Of a stretch of 5,580 bases of DNA, positions 1 to 5,580 are shown one piece after another. Made by a program: the position numbers and the translations under genes. The stretch is from the NCBI GenBank assembly GCA_002733155.1, contig NVUO01000007.1, forward strand, positions 116,446 through 122,025, written 5' to 3'. Within the stretch, counting starts at the first letter, position 1; every line of letters starts with the position of its first letter. Under the pieces are notes generated by a model, which searched no databases, was not told the DNA's origin, and saw nothing but the letters and a program-made list of their open reading frames with translations. Source of the DNA: Sulfurimonas sp. GTDB taxonomy: Bacteria > Campylobacterota > Campylobacteria > Campylobacterales > Sulfurimonadaceae.

Positions 1-2
1 TA

Positions 3-824
3 GCACATGATTTAGGTCATACACCCTTTGGACATGTAGGTGGGGACACCTTGGATAAGTGTCTTAAAGAAGATGGATTTAAAAATGGCTTTGAGCATAA
101 TTTTCAAAGCTTTAGGGTAGTCTCATCACTAGAAAAGAGATATAAAAATTTTGATGGGCTAAACTTAACCTTTGCTACCCTAGAGGGTATTTTAAAACAT
201 TCATATCCATATAGGAAAAACTTTTTACCTAAAATAATAGATGAGCAATTTGACCTTGACAAACATCCCTCCCTAGAAGCTATGGTAGTTGACCGCGCAG
301 ATGAAATAGCCTATATGAGCCATGATATAGATGATGGGATTAACTCTGGATTAATTAGTTTTGATGATTTAAAATTTAGTGATTTAATACAAGAAATTTT
401 ACAAAAAGTAAAACAAGAAGGAATAAACGAGAATGAGGAGGAGATGTTTAGATATAGATTTTCTTCACATCTTATTAACCATCTTGTATATTCACTTCTA
501 GAATATTCAAAAGACAAGATTGGAAATAATGATTTTCCTATAGGTTTTGAAGATAAACTAGAAACAAATATCAAAAAACTTAAAAAATTACTCTTTAATA
601 AGCTATATCAACATAAAAATATAATGATAAAGATGTATGCTGGAAAACAAGCTATCAAAGGTCTATATACTGGCTTAATGCAAGAAGATAAGATGCTTCC
701 ACAATTTTTCTATAAACAACTTGATTCAAAAAATAAACATAGGATTATAGCTGATTATATAGCATCTATGAGCGATAGGCATGCACTTAGTTTTTATAAT
801 GAGATGTATGGGAAAATGTCATAA
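3..824 (+). CDS. dgt: dGTPase-like deoxynucleotide triphosphohydrolase, C-terminal part (5' end outside window)
   Basis: An HD-superfamily enzyme of the dGTPase family, which cleaves dNTPs (classically dGTP) to the deoxynucleoside and triphosphate in the cytoplasm and so tunes the dNTP pool. The open frame is already running at the left edge: it begins with AHDLGHTPFGH, the family's HD metal-binding motif (His and Asp codons at 6-11). It continues with GFEHNFQSFRVV, the LNLTFATLEGILKH segment and VDRADEIAYMSHDIDD (about fragment residues 97-112), whose Asp is the usual further metal ligand. The end, ADYIASMSDRHALSFYNEMYG, is the normal family C-terminus. 273 residues are visible; the start and the upstream RLxHS-type motif, probably around 100 residues, lie to the left. 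A TTG at 51 is not the start because family sequence precedes it in frame. No frameshift is seen. Substrate preference within the family cannot be told from sequence. It is convergent with rpsU. Confidence 0.93.
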   Translation, partial: AHDLGHTPFGHVGGDTLDKCLKEDGFKNGFEHNFQSFRVVSSLEKRYKNFDGLNLTFATLEGILKHSYPYRKNFLPKIIDEQFDLDKHPSLEAMVVDRADEIAYMSHDIDDGINSGLISFDDLKFSDLIQEILQKVKQEGINENEEEMFRYRFSSHLINHLVYSLLEYSKDKIGNNDFPIGFEDKLETNIKKLKKLLFNKLYQHKNIMIKMYAGKQAIKGLYTGLMQEDKMLPQFFYKQLDSKNKHRIIADYIASMSDRHALSFYNEMYGKMS

Positions 825-862
825 AATAATTATAGACTTGGATATAAAATAGTTTGCAGAGA

Positions 863-892
863 AATAAGTTAAGCCCGAAGGCTTAGCTTATT
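863..892. terminator. Hairpin in the dgt/rpsU convergent gap, probable rpsU (possibly bidirectional) terminator
   Basis: Two 13-nt arms (863-875 and 880-892) flank a 4-nt loop (876-879). Read on the minus strand the loop is C(UUCG)G, an exceptionally stable tetraloop, with one A-C mismatch (positions 869/886). On the plus strand the same position is a G-U wobble, so the stem is fully paired there. The rpsU stop codon (891-893) overlaps the outer end of the stem. The U-tract is interrupted on both sides (TTATTT on the minus side, TTATTATA on the plus side), so this is not a textbook terminator. Position and stability still make it the likely end of the rpsU transcript and perhaps of dgt. Confidence 0.7.
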
Positions 893-1103
893 ATAGGCGT
901 GATTCGTAACGTCTCATCATATAAAGACGTTTAAGCATTTTCTTACGAGAAGCTATTTTGAATTTCTTACGCTTTTCAGTTTCCGTTTCATGGAAACGGC
1001 GAGCACGAGCTTCAGTAACTATTAAGTTACGGTCAGTCTGCTTTTTGAAACGGCGGTAAGATGCATCAAAATTATCATCACTGCGTAGTACGATACCAGG
1101 CAT
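891..1103 (-). CDS. rpsU: 30S ribosomal protein bS21
   Basis: A small basic protein of the 30S subunit. In the ribosome bS21 sits on the platform near the 3' end of 16S rRNA, next to the anti-Shine-Dalgarno, and takes part in initiation. The 70-residue product starts [21 protein letters not shown], carries the conserved [18 protein letters not shown] centre and ends in a long Arg/Lys helix, [14 protein letters not shown]. Length and ending match the campylobacterotal form. Hand-counted GC is 84 of 213 bases, visibly higher than its neighbours, partly because many arginines use CGT-type codons, as expected for a highly expressed gene. ATG at 1101-1103 is chosen because a long ribosome-binding stretch ends five bases upstream. 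It has its own promoter but lies 70 bp downstream of the co-directional lipoprotein gene with no terminator seen between, so some read-through is possible. Confidence 0.98.
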   Translation of the reverse strand: MPGIVLRSDDNFDASYRRFKKQTDRNLIVTEARARRFHETETEKRKKFKIASRKKMLKRLYMMRRYESRL

Positions 1104-1108
1104 ATCAC

Positions 1109-1119
1109 ATCACCCACTT
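1109..1119 (-). promoter_or_regulatory. rpsU ribosome-binding site with extended anti-SD complementarity and a start-stop ATG-TGA
   Basis: On the minus strand the leader reads AAGTGGGTGAT, matching 9 of 11 positions of AAGGAGGTGAT, the full complement of the 16S rRNA tail. The last six bases (GGTGAT, 1109-1114) are perfect while the GGAGG core is broken. Five bases separate it from the rpsU ATG. The final AT also belongs to an ATG (1108-1110) followed at once by TGA (1105-1107), a minimal start-stop unit just ahead of the true start. Confidence 0.6.
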
Positions 1120-1143
1120 TCTTTTAAATTTTGTAGAAAACGA

Positions 1144-1172
1144 ATTATACCATATTATAAGGCTAAGATCAA
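1144..1172 (-). promoter_or_regulatory. sigma70-type promoter of rpsU with extended -10
   Basis: On the minus strand a perfect TATAAT (1144-1149) is preceded by TGG, giving an extended -10 (TGnTATAAT). A TTGATC -35 (1167-1172, four of six to consensus) lies exactly 17 bp upstream. The inferred start of transcription is near 1137, leaving a leader of about 35 nt. The -35 sits two bases past the stop codon of the lipoprotein gene, so the promoter fills the short intergenic gap. Campylobacterota often lack a recognisable -35, which makes this a strong-looking element and fits a ribosomal gene. Confidence 0.75.
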
Positions 1173-1173
1173 A

Positions 1174-4100
1174 TTAGTTATTATCTGGATTAAATAGATA
1201 TACTAGACCTGACTTATCACTGCCCTCTTCATACTGGTTTGCACCAACTAGCACATTATCCCCAGATATAGCTACTGATGAACCTAAGAAATAATAATCT
1301 GATACATCTGAACCAATTAACTTAGATTTTTCTAAAATTTTATTTCCATTTATACTAAATAGATATGCCCCACCAGCTTCATTTCCAAATGTATCTTTAC
1401 CCATAGCTCCAATTACTATATTAGTCCCACTAATTGATACTGAATTACCAAACATATCATTAGCCCCTAAGTCTGAGGCTACTAGCTTAGATAATTCTGT
1501 TACCTGATTATCTGCTTCTATTTTAAATACGTAAGCTGCACCTTTATTATCTATACTCTCACTCTTAGCACCAATCACTATAATATCTGCATCTATTTCA
1601 AGGGATGATGCAAACTCATCCCCAAGTTCTAAATCTGAAGAAGTTATTTTAAATATCTGAGATATATTGGAATCTGAGTTTCTTTTATATAAATAAGCTG
1701 CACCTGAATTACTAGATTCTCCATTTGCCCCAACTAGCATATAGTCTTTATCTATAGCTACTGAATCAGCAAACTTGTCCTCCGTCACTACGCTATCTAT
1801 GCTAATTTTAGATATTTGAGATACATTGGAATCTGAGTATCTTTTAAAAAGATAAGCTGCACCTAAATCATTGTTATCATTAGCCCCAACTAGCATATAG
1901 TCACCATCCATAGATAAGGAATAACCAAATCTATTGCCTGAATCTATTGCACTTAGAGTTACAAGCTCTGTTACAGAATTATCTGCTTCTCTTTTAAACA
2001 AATAAGCATCTCCGGAGTTAGTACCTATAAGTATATAAGCACCAGATATTGATACTGCTTGTCCAAAATTATCCCCAGCTTGCACATTTGATGATATAAA
2101 CTTAAAGAGTTCAGTTACACTTCCATCTACTTCTTTTTTATATAAGTAAGCGGCACCTGCATTATCTCCAAACTCGTCTGCCTCTTTGGCTCCAACTAAT
2201 ATATAATTACCATCTACAGATACAGAGCTACCAAATATATCTAAAGCTTGAGCATCTGAGGCTATTAACCTAGCCTTATTTAAATATTCTAAATCATTTA
2301 TAGATATATTTATATTATAAGAATTAGACCTGTTATCACTATCTTTAAGCTCTATTGTAATTGAATAAACATTATTAGAATCAGCATCTATTGGTGATTC
2401 ATAATCAAAAAATTCATTTGCTTTTAAAATATTATTTTGAATCTCAAAATACTTAGCATCAGCTCCAGAGATACTAAAGTTTAAGTTTAAATCACTAAAA
2501 GATGGATACAATTTATATTGATTTAAAATATTTGATTCATATAAACTTATACTTGATTCTAATGTTGGTATATATGGCTTATCTGCATATAAATCAAATA
2601 GATATGCACTACCCACTTTAAGTCCAGCTTTTGGAGTTCCAACAACTACATAAGAATCATTTATTGATACTGAGCATCCAAACCATTCATTTTCTCTAGA
2701 ATCAGGGGCAATCAATTTCGAGATTAAAGAAAGCGTATTATCAGGCTTTTTATTATATAAATAAACCGACCCAGTACCTAACTCATCTTGATATGCACCA
2801 ACTGCTATAAAGTTTTTATCTACAGAGACACGATAACCAAACATATCATCTATATTGTTAGATGATAACTTTGATAATTCATTTACTTTATCATTTGCAT
2901 CTATTGTATATACATAAGCTAAACCTGCATTTGTTCCAACTATAATAGTATCTTCAAAAATTGATAGAGATTGACCAAATTTATTATTTTGTGAAGCATC
3001 CGAGGCTATTATTTTGCTTAGTTCAAATATATTATTTTGTGAATCTTTTTTAAATAAATATACAGCACCAGCTTCGTTTGCACCCTCATCCTCTCCATTT
3101 GCTCCAACTACTATGTAGTCCCCGCTTAGATCAATTGACTGACCAAAATAATCATTAATCTCTATATCTTTTGCTTGCAGTTTTGAGACTTCAACTACAG
3201 TATCATTTTCTTGTATTTGAAATAAATAAGCTGCACCAACTTTGTTTATCCCATCTTTTTCTTTATACTTTGAGCCAATAGCTATATAATTATTATTTAT
3301 AGATACTGAACTACCAAACAAGTCATAAGCATTAGTATCTGATGCTGTAATTTTAGATATTTGTGTCACAGTATCAGTATTATTGATTTTAAACAAATAA
3401 ACTGCACCAGCTTCTATACCCTTAGAGTTCTCTTTTATAGCTCCAATTACTACATAATTCTCCCAGATATCTACTGAATATCCAAATTCATCACCAATAC
3501 TACTATTATCTGGTGAAATTTTACTAATAAATTTAACTCTATTGTCTAAAGATTTTTTATATAAATAAACTGCGCCAGCTATACTACTATTATTACTATC
3601 CCCACTAGCACCTACAACTATATAATCACCAAACATAGCTATAGAGTTTGCAAACCATTCATTTTCTAAACTATTTACAGGAGTAAATTTATCTGTACTT
3701 ATAACAGATAATAATTTTGATCTAATATTTGTACTTAAAGATGAAGTATTGCCAGCTATGTCTGTAGCATCTATATTAAAAGTATATACAGTATTGATAC
3801 TTGGAGTTTTTAGAATTTTAACTTCAGCAGTTAAGCTATTTATACTAAAATCGGAACTATTATCTCCAGATAAACTATACTTAATGCTATTTAAGTCTGT
3901 AGCCTTTATTGTGTTTATTATCAAGTTATTTTCAGTGATTGTTACATTATTCTCAGATATATTTAAATCAAATACTGGCGGGCTTGTATCTATAACTATA
4001 TTAAGTGATGCACTTGAACTTGTACTACCTGAACTAACTGAAATTTCATTTTCTATTAAATATGCACCATCTGATAAACTTGATAATTCTATTTCAAAAT

Positions 4101-5556
4101 TATTACCATTTGATATTGTAGTTTTTGTTTGAATTATTGTGCCATTATTATCTTTAATATTTAATCTTATCTTTCTATCTGTTAAAATTTTAGGTGTAGT
4201 AATATTGGTAATAAGGTCAGTATCTGATATACCACTATCGCTATCTTTATCTAATAATATAAATGAGTTTATATCTATTATAAGTGATAATTCATCTGAT
4301 ACATTTGTATTTCCTACTTCATCCTTAGCCAAAGCTATAAATTTATATGTACCATTTACTAAACTATTTAAAGTAAGTGAATAATTACCTAAAGAATCTG
4401 TGCTTGTAGTTGATATAGTATTATTAGATTCATCTAATATAGTAATAAAAGAAGCACCCTCAGCTGTACCTACTAAAGTTGGAGTAGCATCACTAGTTAT
4501 ATTATCTGTATTTGACGTAGCTGTATCAGTATTTATATCTAAATATAAACTTGGTTTTGAGGTAGTTGTATTTATTAGTACTACAGATGCACTGTTATTT
4601 AACATATCTAAGCTAGCTGTATCTTTTAAACTAGTGAGTATATCACTAAGAGATATTGTTACATTAGCAGAATCATTTATAACCTTATCTACCTTATATA
4701 AAAAACTCTCAAATGAATTTTGTAATAAATCAAGTTTTGCTGTTGAATTAAGTTCATTTACCTTAGATACTATCTCGTCTGTATAAGCTTGTATAAAACT
4801 TTTTGTATCATTATCTATTGAAATATCAGGATTAAATACTTGAAGATCATCTACTAATTTACCTACATTAAAACCTGTATTATTAACTTCAGAGTTTATA
4901 GTTAAAGCTAGTTGTGAAAAGATTTCATCAAATGTAGACTGATTTAAACTTCTATTTGTTTTATCATTTACTATATCTATAACTAAAATTCTTGTAGCTT
5001 GTATAAGTTCTTGTGTTTTAGCAAAGGTATTTATATTACTTAATGGATTAGCTACTAACTGCTCCTTACTTAAGTTTAAGATATTTGCTAGTTTATCTCT
5101 AGCATTATCTATAGTAAAAGAAGAATCTTTTGATTTTTCTTCTTTATATATCTTTGAAGTCAAAGTTGTTAAAGGGCTAACTATAACTGATGGTGTATCT
5201 ACATTTACCGTTATATTTAAAACTTTTTCTAAAGAGGCATCAAAAAATTGCCCAGTTGCAGTATCAATACCACCAGAAGAAAGAAGTTTATATTCACCAT
5301 TAGTACCATATTGAGTATCTAGAGTGAAAGAACCACTATCTGATGTAGTTGATTTAGGCTCACCAGAATCACAAATGTTATTTAAATTTATATCTAAACA
5401 TATAGAAGCACCCTTTATAAGACCATCTATAACTGTACCATTAAGCTCTATAACTCGAACTGGACTATTGGAGGTAGTCCTAGTGCTGTTATTAGTCGTA
5501 CATGCATTAAACAGTAAGCTTATAAATATTAAGCTTACTATATATAATATTTTCAT
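1174..5556 (-). CDS. Large predicted lipoprotein with Ig/cadherin-like modules and two seven-repeat FG-GAP beta-propellers
   Basis: I do not recognise a named gene. The 1460-residue product begins with a lipoprotein signal peptide (Cys19) and a low-complexity Thr/Asn/Ser linker (20-32). Next come a domain with an EF-hand-like loop and a helical part (33-330), two Ig-like modules (333-428, 431-524) and a weaker third (527-612). Seven FG-GAP repeats (620-990), a cadherin-like spacer (996-1090) and seven more FG-GAP repeats (1094-1456) follow; the protein ends four residues later. The FG-GAP units resemble the FG-GAP_2 type (FGxSVxxxxxxxxVGA ... GAxYLF ... SKLxAxD) and lack the DxDxDG calcium loop of integrin alpha. 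There is no transmembrane anchor, autotransporter barrel, RTX tail or visible C-terminal sorting signal, so the N-terminal lipid is the predicted anchor. The product is rich in Asn, Ser, Asp and Thr and has only four cysteines (19, 53, 62, 961). ATG at 5554-5556 is supported by the signal peptide and an upstream AGGAG. A role in surface binding is inference from architecture. Confidence 0.95.
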   Translation of the reverse strand: MKILYIVSLIFISLLFNACTTNNSTRTTSNSPVRVIELNGTVIDGLIKGASICLDINLNNICDSGEPKSTTSDSGSFTLDTQYGTNGEYKLLSSGGIDTATGQFFDASLEKVLNITVNVDTPSVIVSPLTTLTSKIYKEEKSKDSSFTIDNARDKLANILNLSKEQLVANPLSNINTFAKTQELIQATRILVIDIVNDKTNRSLNQSTFDEIFSQLALTINSEVNNTGFNVGKLVDDLQVFNPDISIDNDTKSFIQAYTDEIVSKVNELNSTAKLDLLQNSFESFLYKVDKVINDSANVTISLSDILTSLKDTASLDMLNNSASVVLINTTTSKPSLYLDINTDTATSNTDNITSDATPTLVGTAEGASFITILDESNNTISTTSTDSLGNYSLTLNSLVNGTYKFIALAKDEVGNTNVSDELSLIIDINSFILLDKDSDSGISDTDLITNITTPKILTDRKIRLNIKDNNGTIIQTKTTISNGNNFEIELSSLSDGAYLIENEISVSSGSTSSSASLNIVIDTSPPVFDLNISENNVTITENNLIINTIKATDLNSIKYSLSGDNSSDFSINSLTAEVKILKTPSINTVYTFNIDATDIAGNTSSLSTNIRSKLLSVISTDKFTPVNSLENEWFANSIAMFGDYIVVGASGDSNNSSIAGAVYLYKKSLDNRVKFISKISPDNSSIGDEFGYSVDIWENYVVIGAIKENSKGIEAGAVYLFKINNTDTVTQISKITASDTNAYDLFGSSVSINNNYIAIGSKYKEKDGINKVGAAYLFQIQENDTVVEVSKLQAKDIEINDYFGQSIDLSGDYIVVGANGEDEGANEAGAVYLFKKDSQNNIFELSKIIASDASQNNKFGQSLSIFEDTIIVGTNAGLAYVYTIDANDKVNELSKLSSNNIDDMFGYRVSVDKNFIAVGAYQDELGTGSVYLYNKKPDNTLSLISKLIAPDSRENEWFGCSVSINDSYVVVGTPKAGLKVGSAYLFDLYADKPYIPTLESSISLYESNILNQYKLYPSFSDLNLNFSISGADAKYFEIQNNILKANEFFDYESPIDADSNNVYSITIELKDSDNRSNSYNINISINDLEYLNKARLIASDAQALDIFGSSVSVDGNYILVGAKEADEFGDNAGAAYLYKKEVDGSVTELFKFISSNVQAGDNFGQAVSISGAYILIGTNSGDAYLFKREADNSVTELVTLSAIDSGNRFGYSLSMDGDYMLVGANDNNDLGAAYLFKRYSDSNVSQISKISIDSVVTEDKFADSVAIDKDYMLVGANGESSNSGAAYLYKRNSDSNISQIFKITSSDLELGDEFASSLEIDADIIVIGAKSESIDNKGAAYVFKIEADNQVTELSKLVASDLGANDMFGNSVSISGTNIVIGAMGKDTFGNEAGGAYLFSINGNKILEKSKLIGSDVSDYYFLGSSVAISGDNVLVGANQYEEGSDKSGLVYLFNPDNN
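1651..1705 (-). repeat. Near-identical DNA copy within FG-GAP array 2 (copy A, unit 4)
   Basis: These 55 bases match 1810-1864 at 48 positions by hand alignment, an offset of 159 bases (53 codons). They encode the SDSNISQI hairpin and the preceding AAYLYKR of unit 4. The neighbouring stretch 1727-1746 is identical over 20 bases to 1883-1902. The similarity is at the DNA level, not only in protein, which suggests a recent duplication or gene conversion between adjacent blades. Confidence 0.8.
1810..1864 (-). repeat. Near-identical DNA copy within FG-GAP array 2 (copy B, unit 3)
   Basis: Partner of 1651-1705, encoding SDSNVSQI and AAYLFKR of unit 3. Both copies also carry an N-glycosylation-type sequon at the same place (Asn1244 here, Asn1297 in copy A). 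Confidence 0.8.
2287..2571 (-). other. Cadherin-like spacer between the two propellers (residues 996-1090)
   Basis: Between the arrays the FG-GAP pattern stops and a cadherin-type module appears: FSISGADAKYFEIQNN, LKANEFFDYESPIDADS and VYSITIELKDSDN, ending SINDLEYLN. The order xFSISGxDAxxFxI, LxxxxxFDYE, YxxxIxxxD is that of cadherin repeats. The acidic DYE and LKDSDN are at the positions that hold calcium in true cadherins, though the full set of ligands is not clear. Confidence 0.75.
2587..3699 (-). repeat. FG-GAP array 1: seven repeats, predicted beta-propeller (residues 620-990)
   Basis: The conserved Phe of each FG motif lies at residues 635, 691, 747, 804, 860, 906 and 959, a period of 46-57. 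Each unit reads xxDxFGxSVxIxxxxIxVGA, an acidic loop of variable length, AGAVYLF, a short hairpin, then SKIxAxD. The first unit has WFAN in place of FG. Unit 5 has the shortest loop (GTNAGLAYVY). Units 1 and 7 share ENEWF. Seven units are what integrin-type propellers need to close. FG-GAP propellers in known proteins bind proteins or glycans; no ligand is predicted here. Confidence 0.85.
3721..3978 (-). other. Third Ig/cadherin-like module before propeller 1 (residues 527-612)
   Basis: The segment starts PVFDLNISENNVTITENN, continues with IKATDLNSIKYSLSGDNSSDFSI and ends with VYTFNIDATDIAGNTSS. This order (a free-energy-poor start, KYSLSGxxxxxFSI, then YTFNIxATDxAGN) is that of cadherin-like repeats in bacterial surface proteins. 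The match is weaker than for the neighbouring Ig-like pair and the exact fold is uncertain. It connects the stalk to the first propeller. Confidence 0.6.
3985..4560 (-). other. Two bacterial Ig-like modules (residues 333-428 and 431-524)
   Basis: The first has the hallmark pattern of Ig-like repeats of large adhesins: DNITSDATPTLVGTAEGAS, a turn with SLGNYSLTL, then NGTYKFIALAKDEVGN and a closing LIID. The second begins with the acidic DKDSDSGISDTD and LITNITTPKI, and repeats the later strands as GNNFEIELSSLSDGAYLIENE and SLNIVID. The acidic inter-domain linker looks like the calcium-stiffened linkers of such tandem domains. The modules probably form an extended stalk. Confidence 0.75.
4567..5460 (-). 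other. N-terminal domain with EF-hand-like loop, followed by a helical region (residues 33-330)
   Basis: Residues 39-80 (NGTVIDGLIKGASICLD onward) resemble the small beta modules at the base of large bacterial surface proteins, in which GxVxDGxxxGAxVCLDxNxNGxCDxGEP is a recurrent pattern. Residues 55-66 (DINLNNICDSGE) have Asp, Asn, Asn, Asp and Glu at loop positions 1, 3, 5, 9 and 12, as in an EF-hand or dockerin loop. Cys53 and Cys62 bracket the loop. GGIDTATGQFF and VSPLTTLTSKI (to about 136) are further phrases of the same family. Residues 140-325 are mostly predicted helix. Calcium binding and the disulfide are inferred. Confidence 0.7.
5500..5556 (-). other. Lipoprotein signal peptide and lipobox (residues 1-19)
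   Basis: A short basic start (MK) is followed by a hydrophobic core rich in Ile, Leu and Phe and a lipobox LFNAC, with Cys19 as the residue to be acylated and become the mature N-terminus. The -3 position is Phe, not the preferred Leu, and -1 is Ala, which is allowed. The next residues (TTNNSTRTTSNS) form a polar flexible tether. Asn at +4 and Thr at +2 give no obvious inner-membrane retention signal by the E. coli Asp+2 rule, so outer-membrane sorting is the default guess. Confidence 0.85.
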
Positions 5557-5567
5557 AAGGTTATAGT

Positions 5568-5572
5568 CTCCT
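5568..5572 (-). promoter_or_regulatory. Shine-Dalgarno of the lipoprotein gene
   Basis: AGGAG within AAAGAGGAGACT on the minus strand, 11 bases before the ATG. The spacing is slightly long but acceptable. It fixes the start, together with the signal peptide that begins at this ATG. Only 24 bases of upstream sequence are in the window, so the promoter cannot be seen. Confidence 0.75.
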
Positions 5573-5580
5573 CTTTTATC

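Larger units (their letters stand above)
1189..2277 (-). repeat. FG-GAP array 2: seven repeats, predicted beta-propeller (residues 1094-1456)
   Basis: FG-position residues are at 1108, 1164, 1210, 1262, 1315, 1369 and 1424, a period of 46-56. FG is kept in units 1, 2, 3 and 6, is FA in units 4 and 5 (KFADS, EFASS) and is shifted to LG in unit 7 (YFLGSS). Acidic loops such as GAKEADEFGDNAG and GANQYEEGSDKSG separate the two conserved strands. Unit 2 has a very short loop (GTNSGDAYLF), like unit 5 of array 1. The protein ends four residues after the last YLF, so the C-terminus is the propeller itself. Confidence 0.85.

Noticed and set aside
311..574. Minus-strand open frame of 87 codons inside dgt
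   Set aside because: It lies antisense to a strongly conserved enzyme and its Ser/Ile-rich product resembles no family I know.
51..824. A complete 257-residue gene starting at TTG 51
   Set aside because: The frame is open to the left edge and the preceding codons encode the HD motif of the dGTPase family, so the real start is outside the window.
1154..1159. A second TATAAT on the minus strand upstream of rpsU
   Set aside because: The sequence 17 bp upstream (AATAAC) is not a -35 and there is no TGn extension; the downstream TATAAT has both.
1189..3699. Regularly spaced short repeats that might suggest a CRISPR or tandem-repeat array
   Set aside because: The period is about 140-170 bases, imperfect and always in frame. 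It is explained by FG-GAP protein repeats.
3749..4786. Three plus-strand open frames (3749-4132, 4139-4384, 4400-4786) opposite the lipoprotein gene
   Set aside because: Their Val/Ile/Ser-rich products mirror the Asn/Asp/Thr-rich coding strand, and they have no convincing start signals or family features. They are antisense shadows.
5324..5566. Plus-strand open frame of 80 codons opposite the signal peptide region
   Set aside because: Antisense to a well-supported start region, with a hydrophobic tail that is just the complement of the signal peptide.

Overview
This AT-rich 5.6 kb window looks like chromosomal DNA of a campylobacterotal bacterium. An Arcobacteraceae member is my best guess, from the 70-residue S21 protein with its MPGIV start and RRYESRL end and from the overall AT-richness. 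The assignment rests on recognition, not a search. The window holds three genes. One cut-off dNTP triphosphohydrolase gene (dgt) runs rightward. The ribosomal gene rpsU and a very long lipoprotein gene both run leftward.

Layout: 3-824 (+) is the 3' part of dgt; its start lies left of the window. A 66-bp convergent gap holds a strong hairpin (863-892) that reaches into the rpsU stop codon. rpsU (bS21) occupies 891-1103 (-), preceded by an 11-nt ribosome-binding stretch and a good sigma70-type promoter (1144-1172) packed into the 70-bp gap behind the next gene. The rest (1174-5556, -) is one 1460-residue gene for a predicted lipoprotein, with its Shine-Dalgarno at 5568-5572; its promoter lies beyond the right edge. 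No stretch over 300 bases lacks a gene.

The lipoprotein is the notable object. In order it has a lipoprotein signal peptide (Cys19), an N-terminal domain with an EF-hand-like acidic loop between two cysteines, two or three Ig/cadherin-like modules, seven FG-GAP repeats, a cadherin-like spacer and another seven FG-GAP repeats. Seven is the number that closes a beta-propeller, so it reads as a lipid-anchored stalk carrying two complete propellers, probably facing the cell surface or periplasm. Its role (adhesion, cell contact or ligand binding) is inferred from architecture only.

The three genes do not form a functional pathway. dgt and rpsU are housekeeping genes and the lipoprotein gene looks like an accessory neighbour. 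I see no mobile element, CRISPR array, tRNA or defence system.
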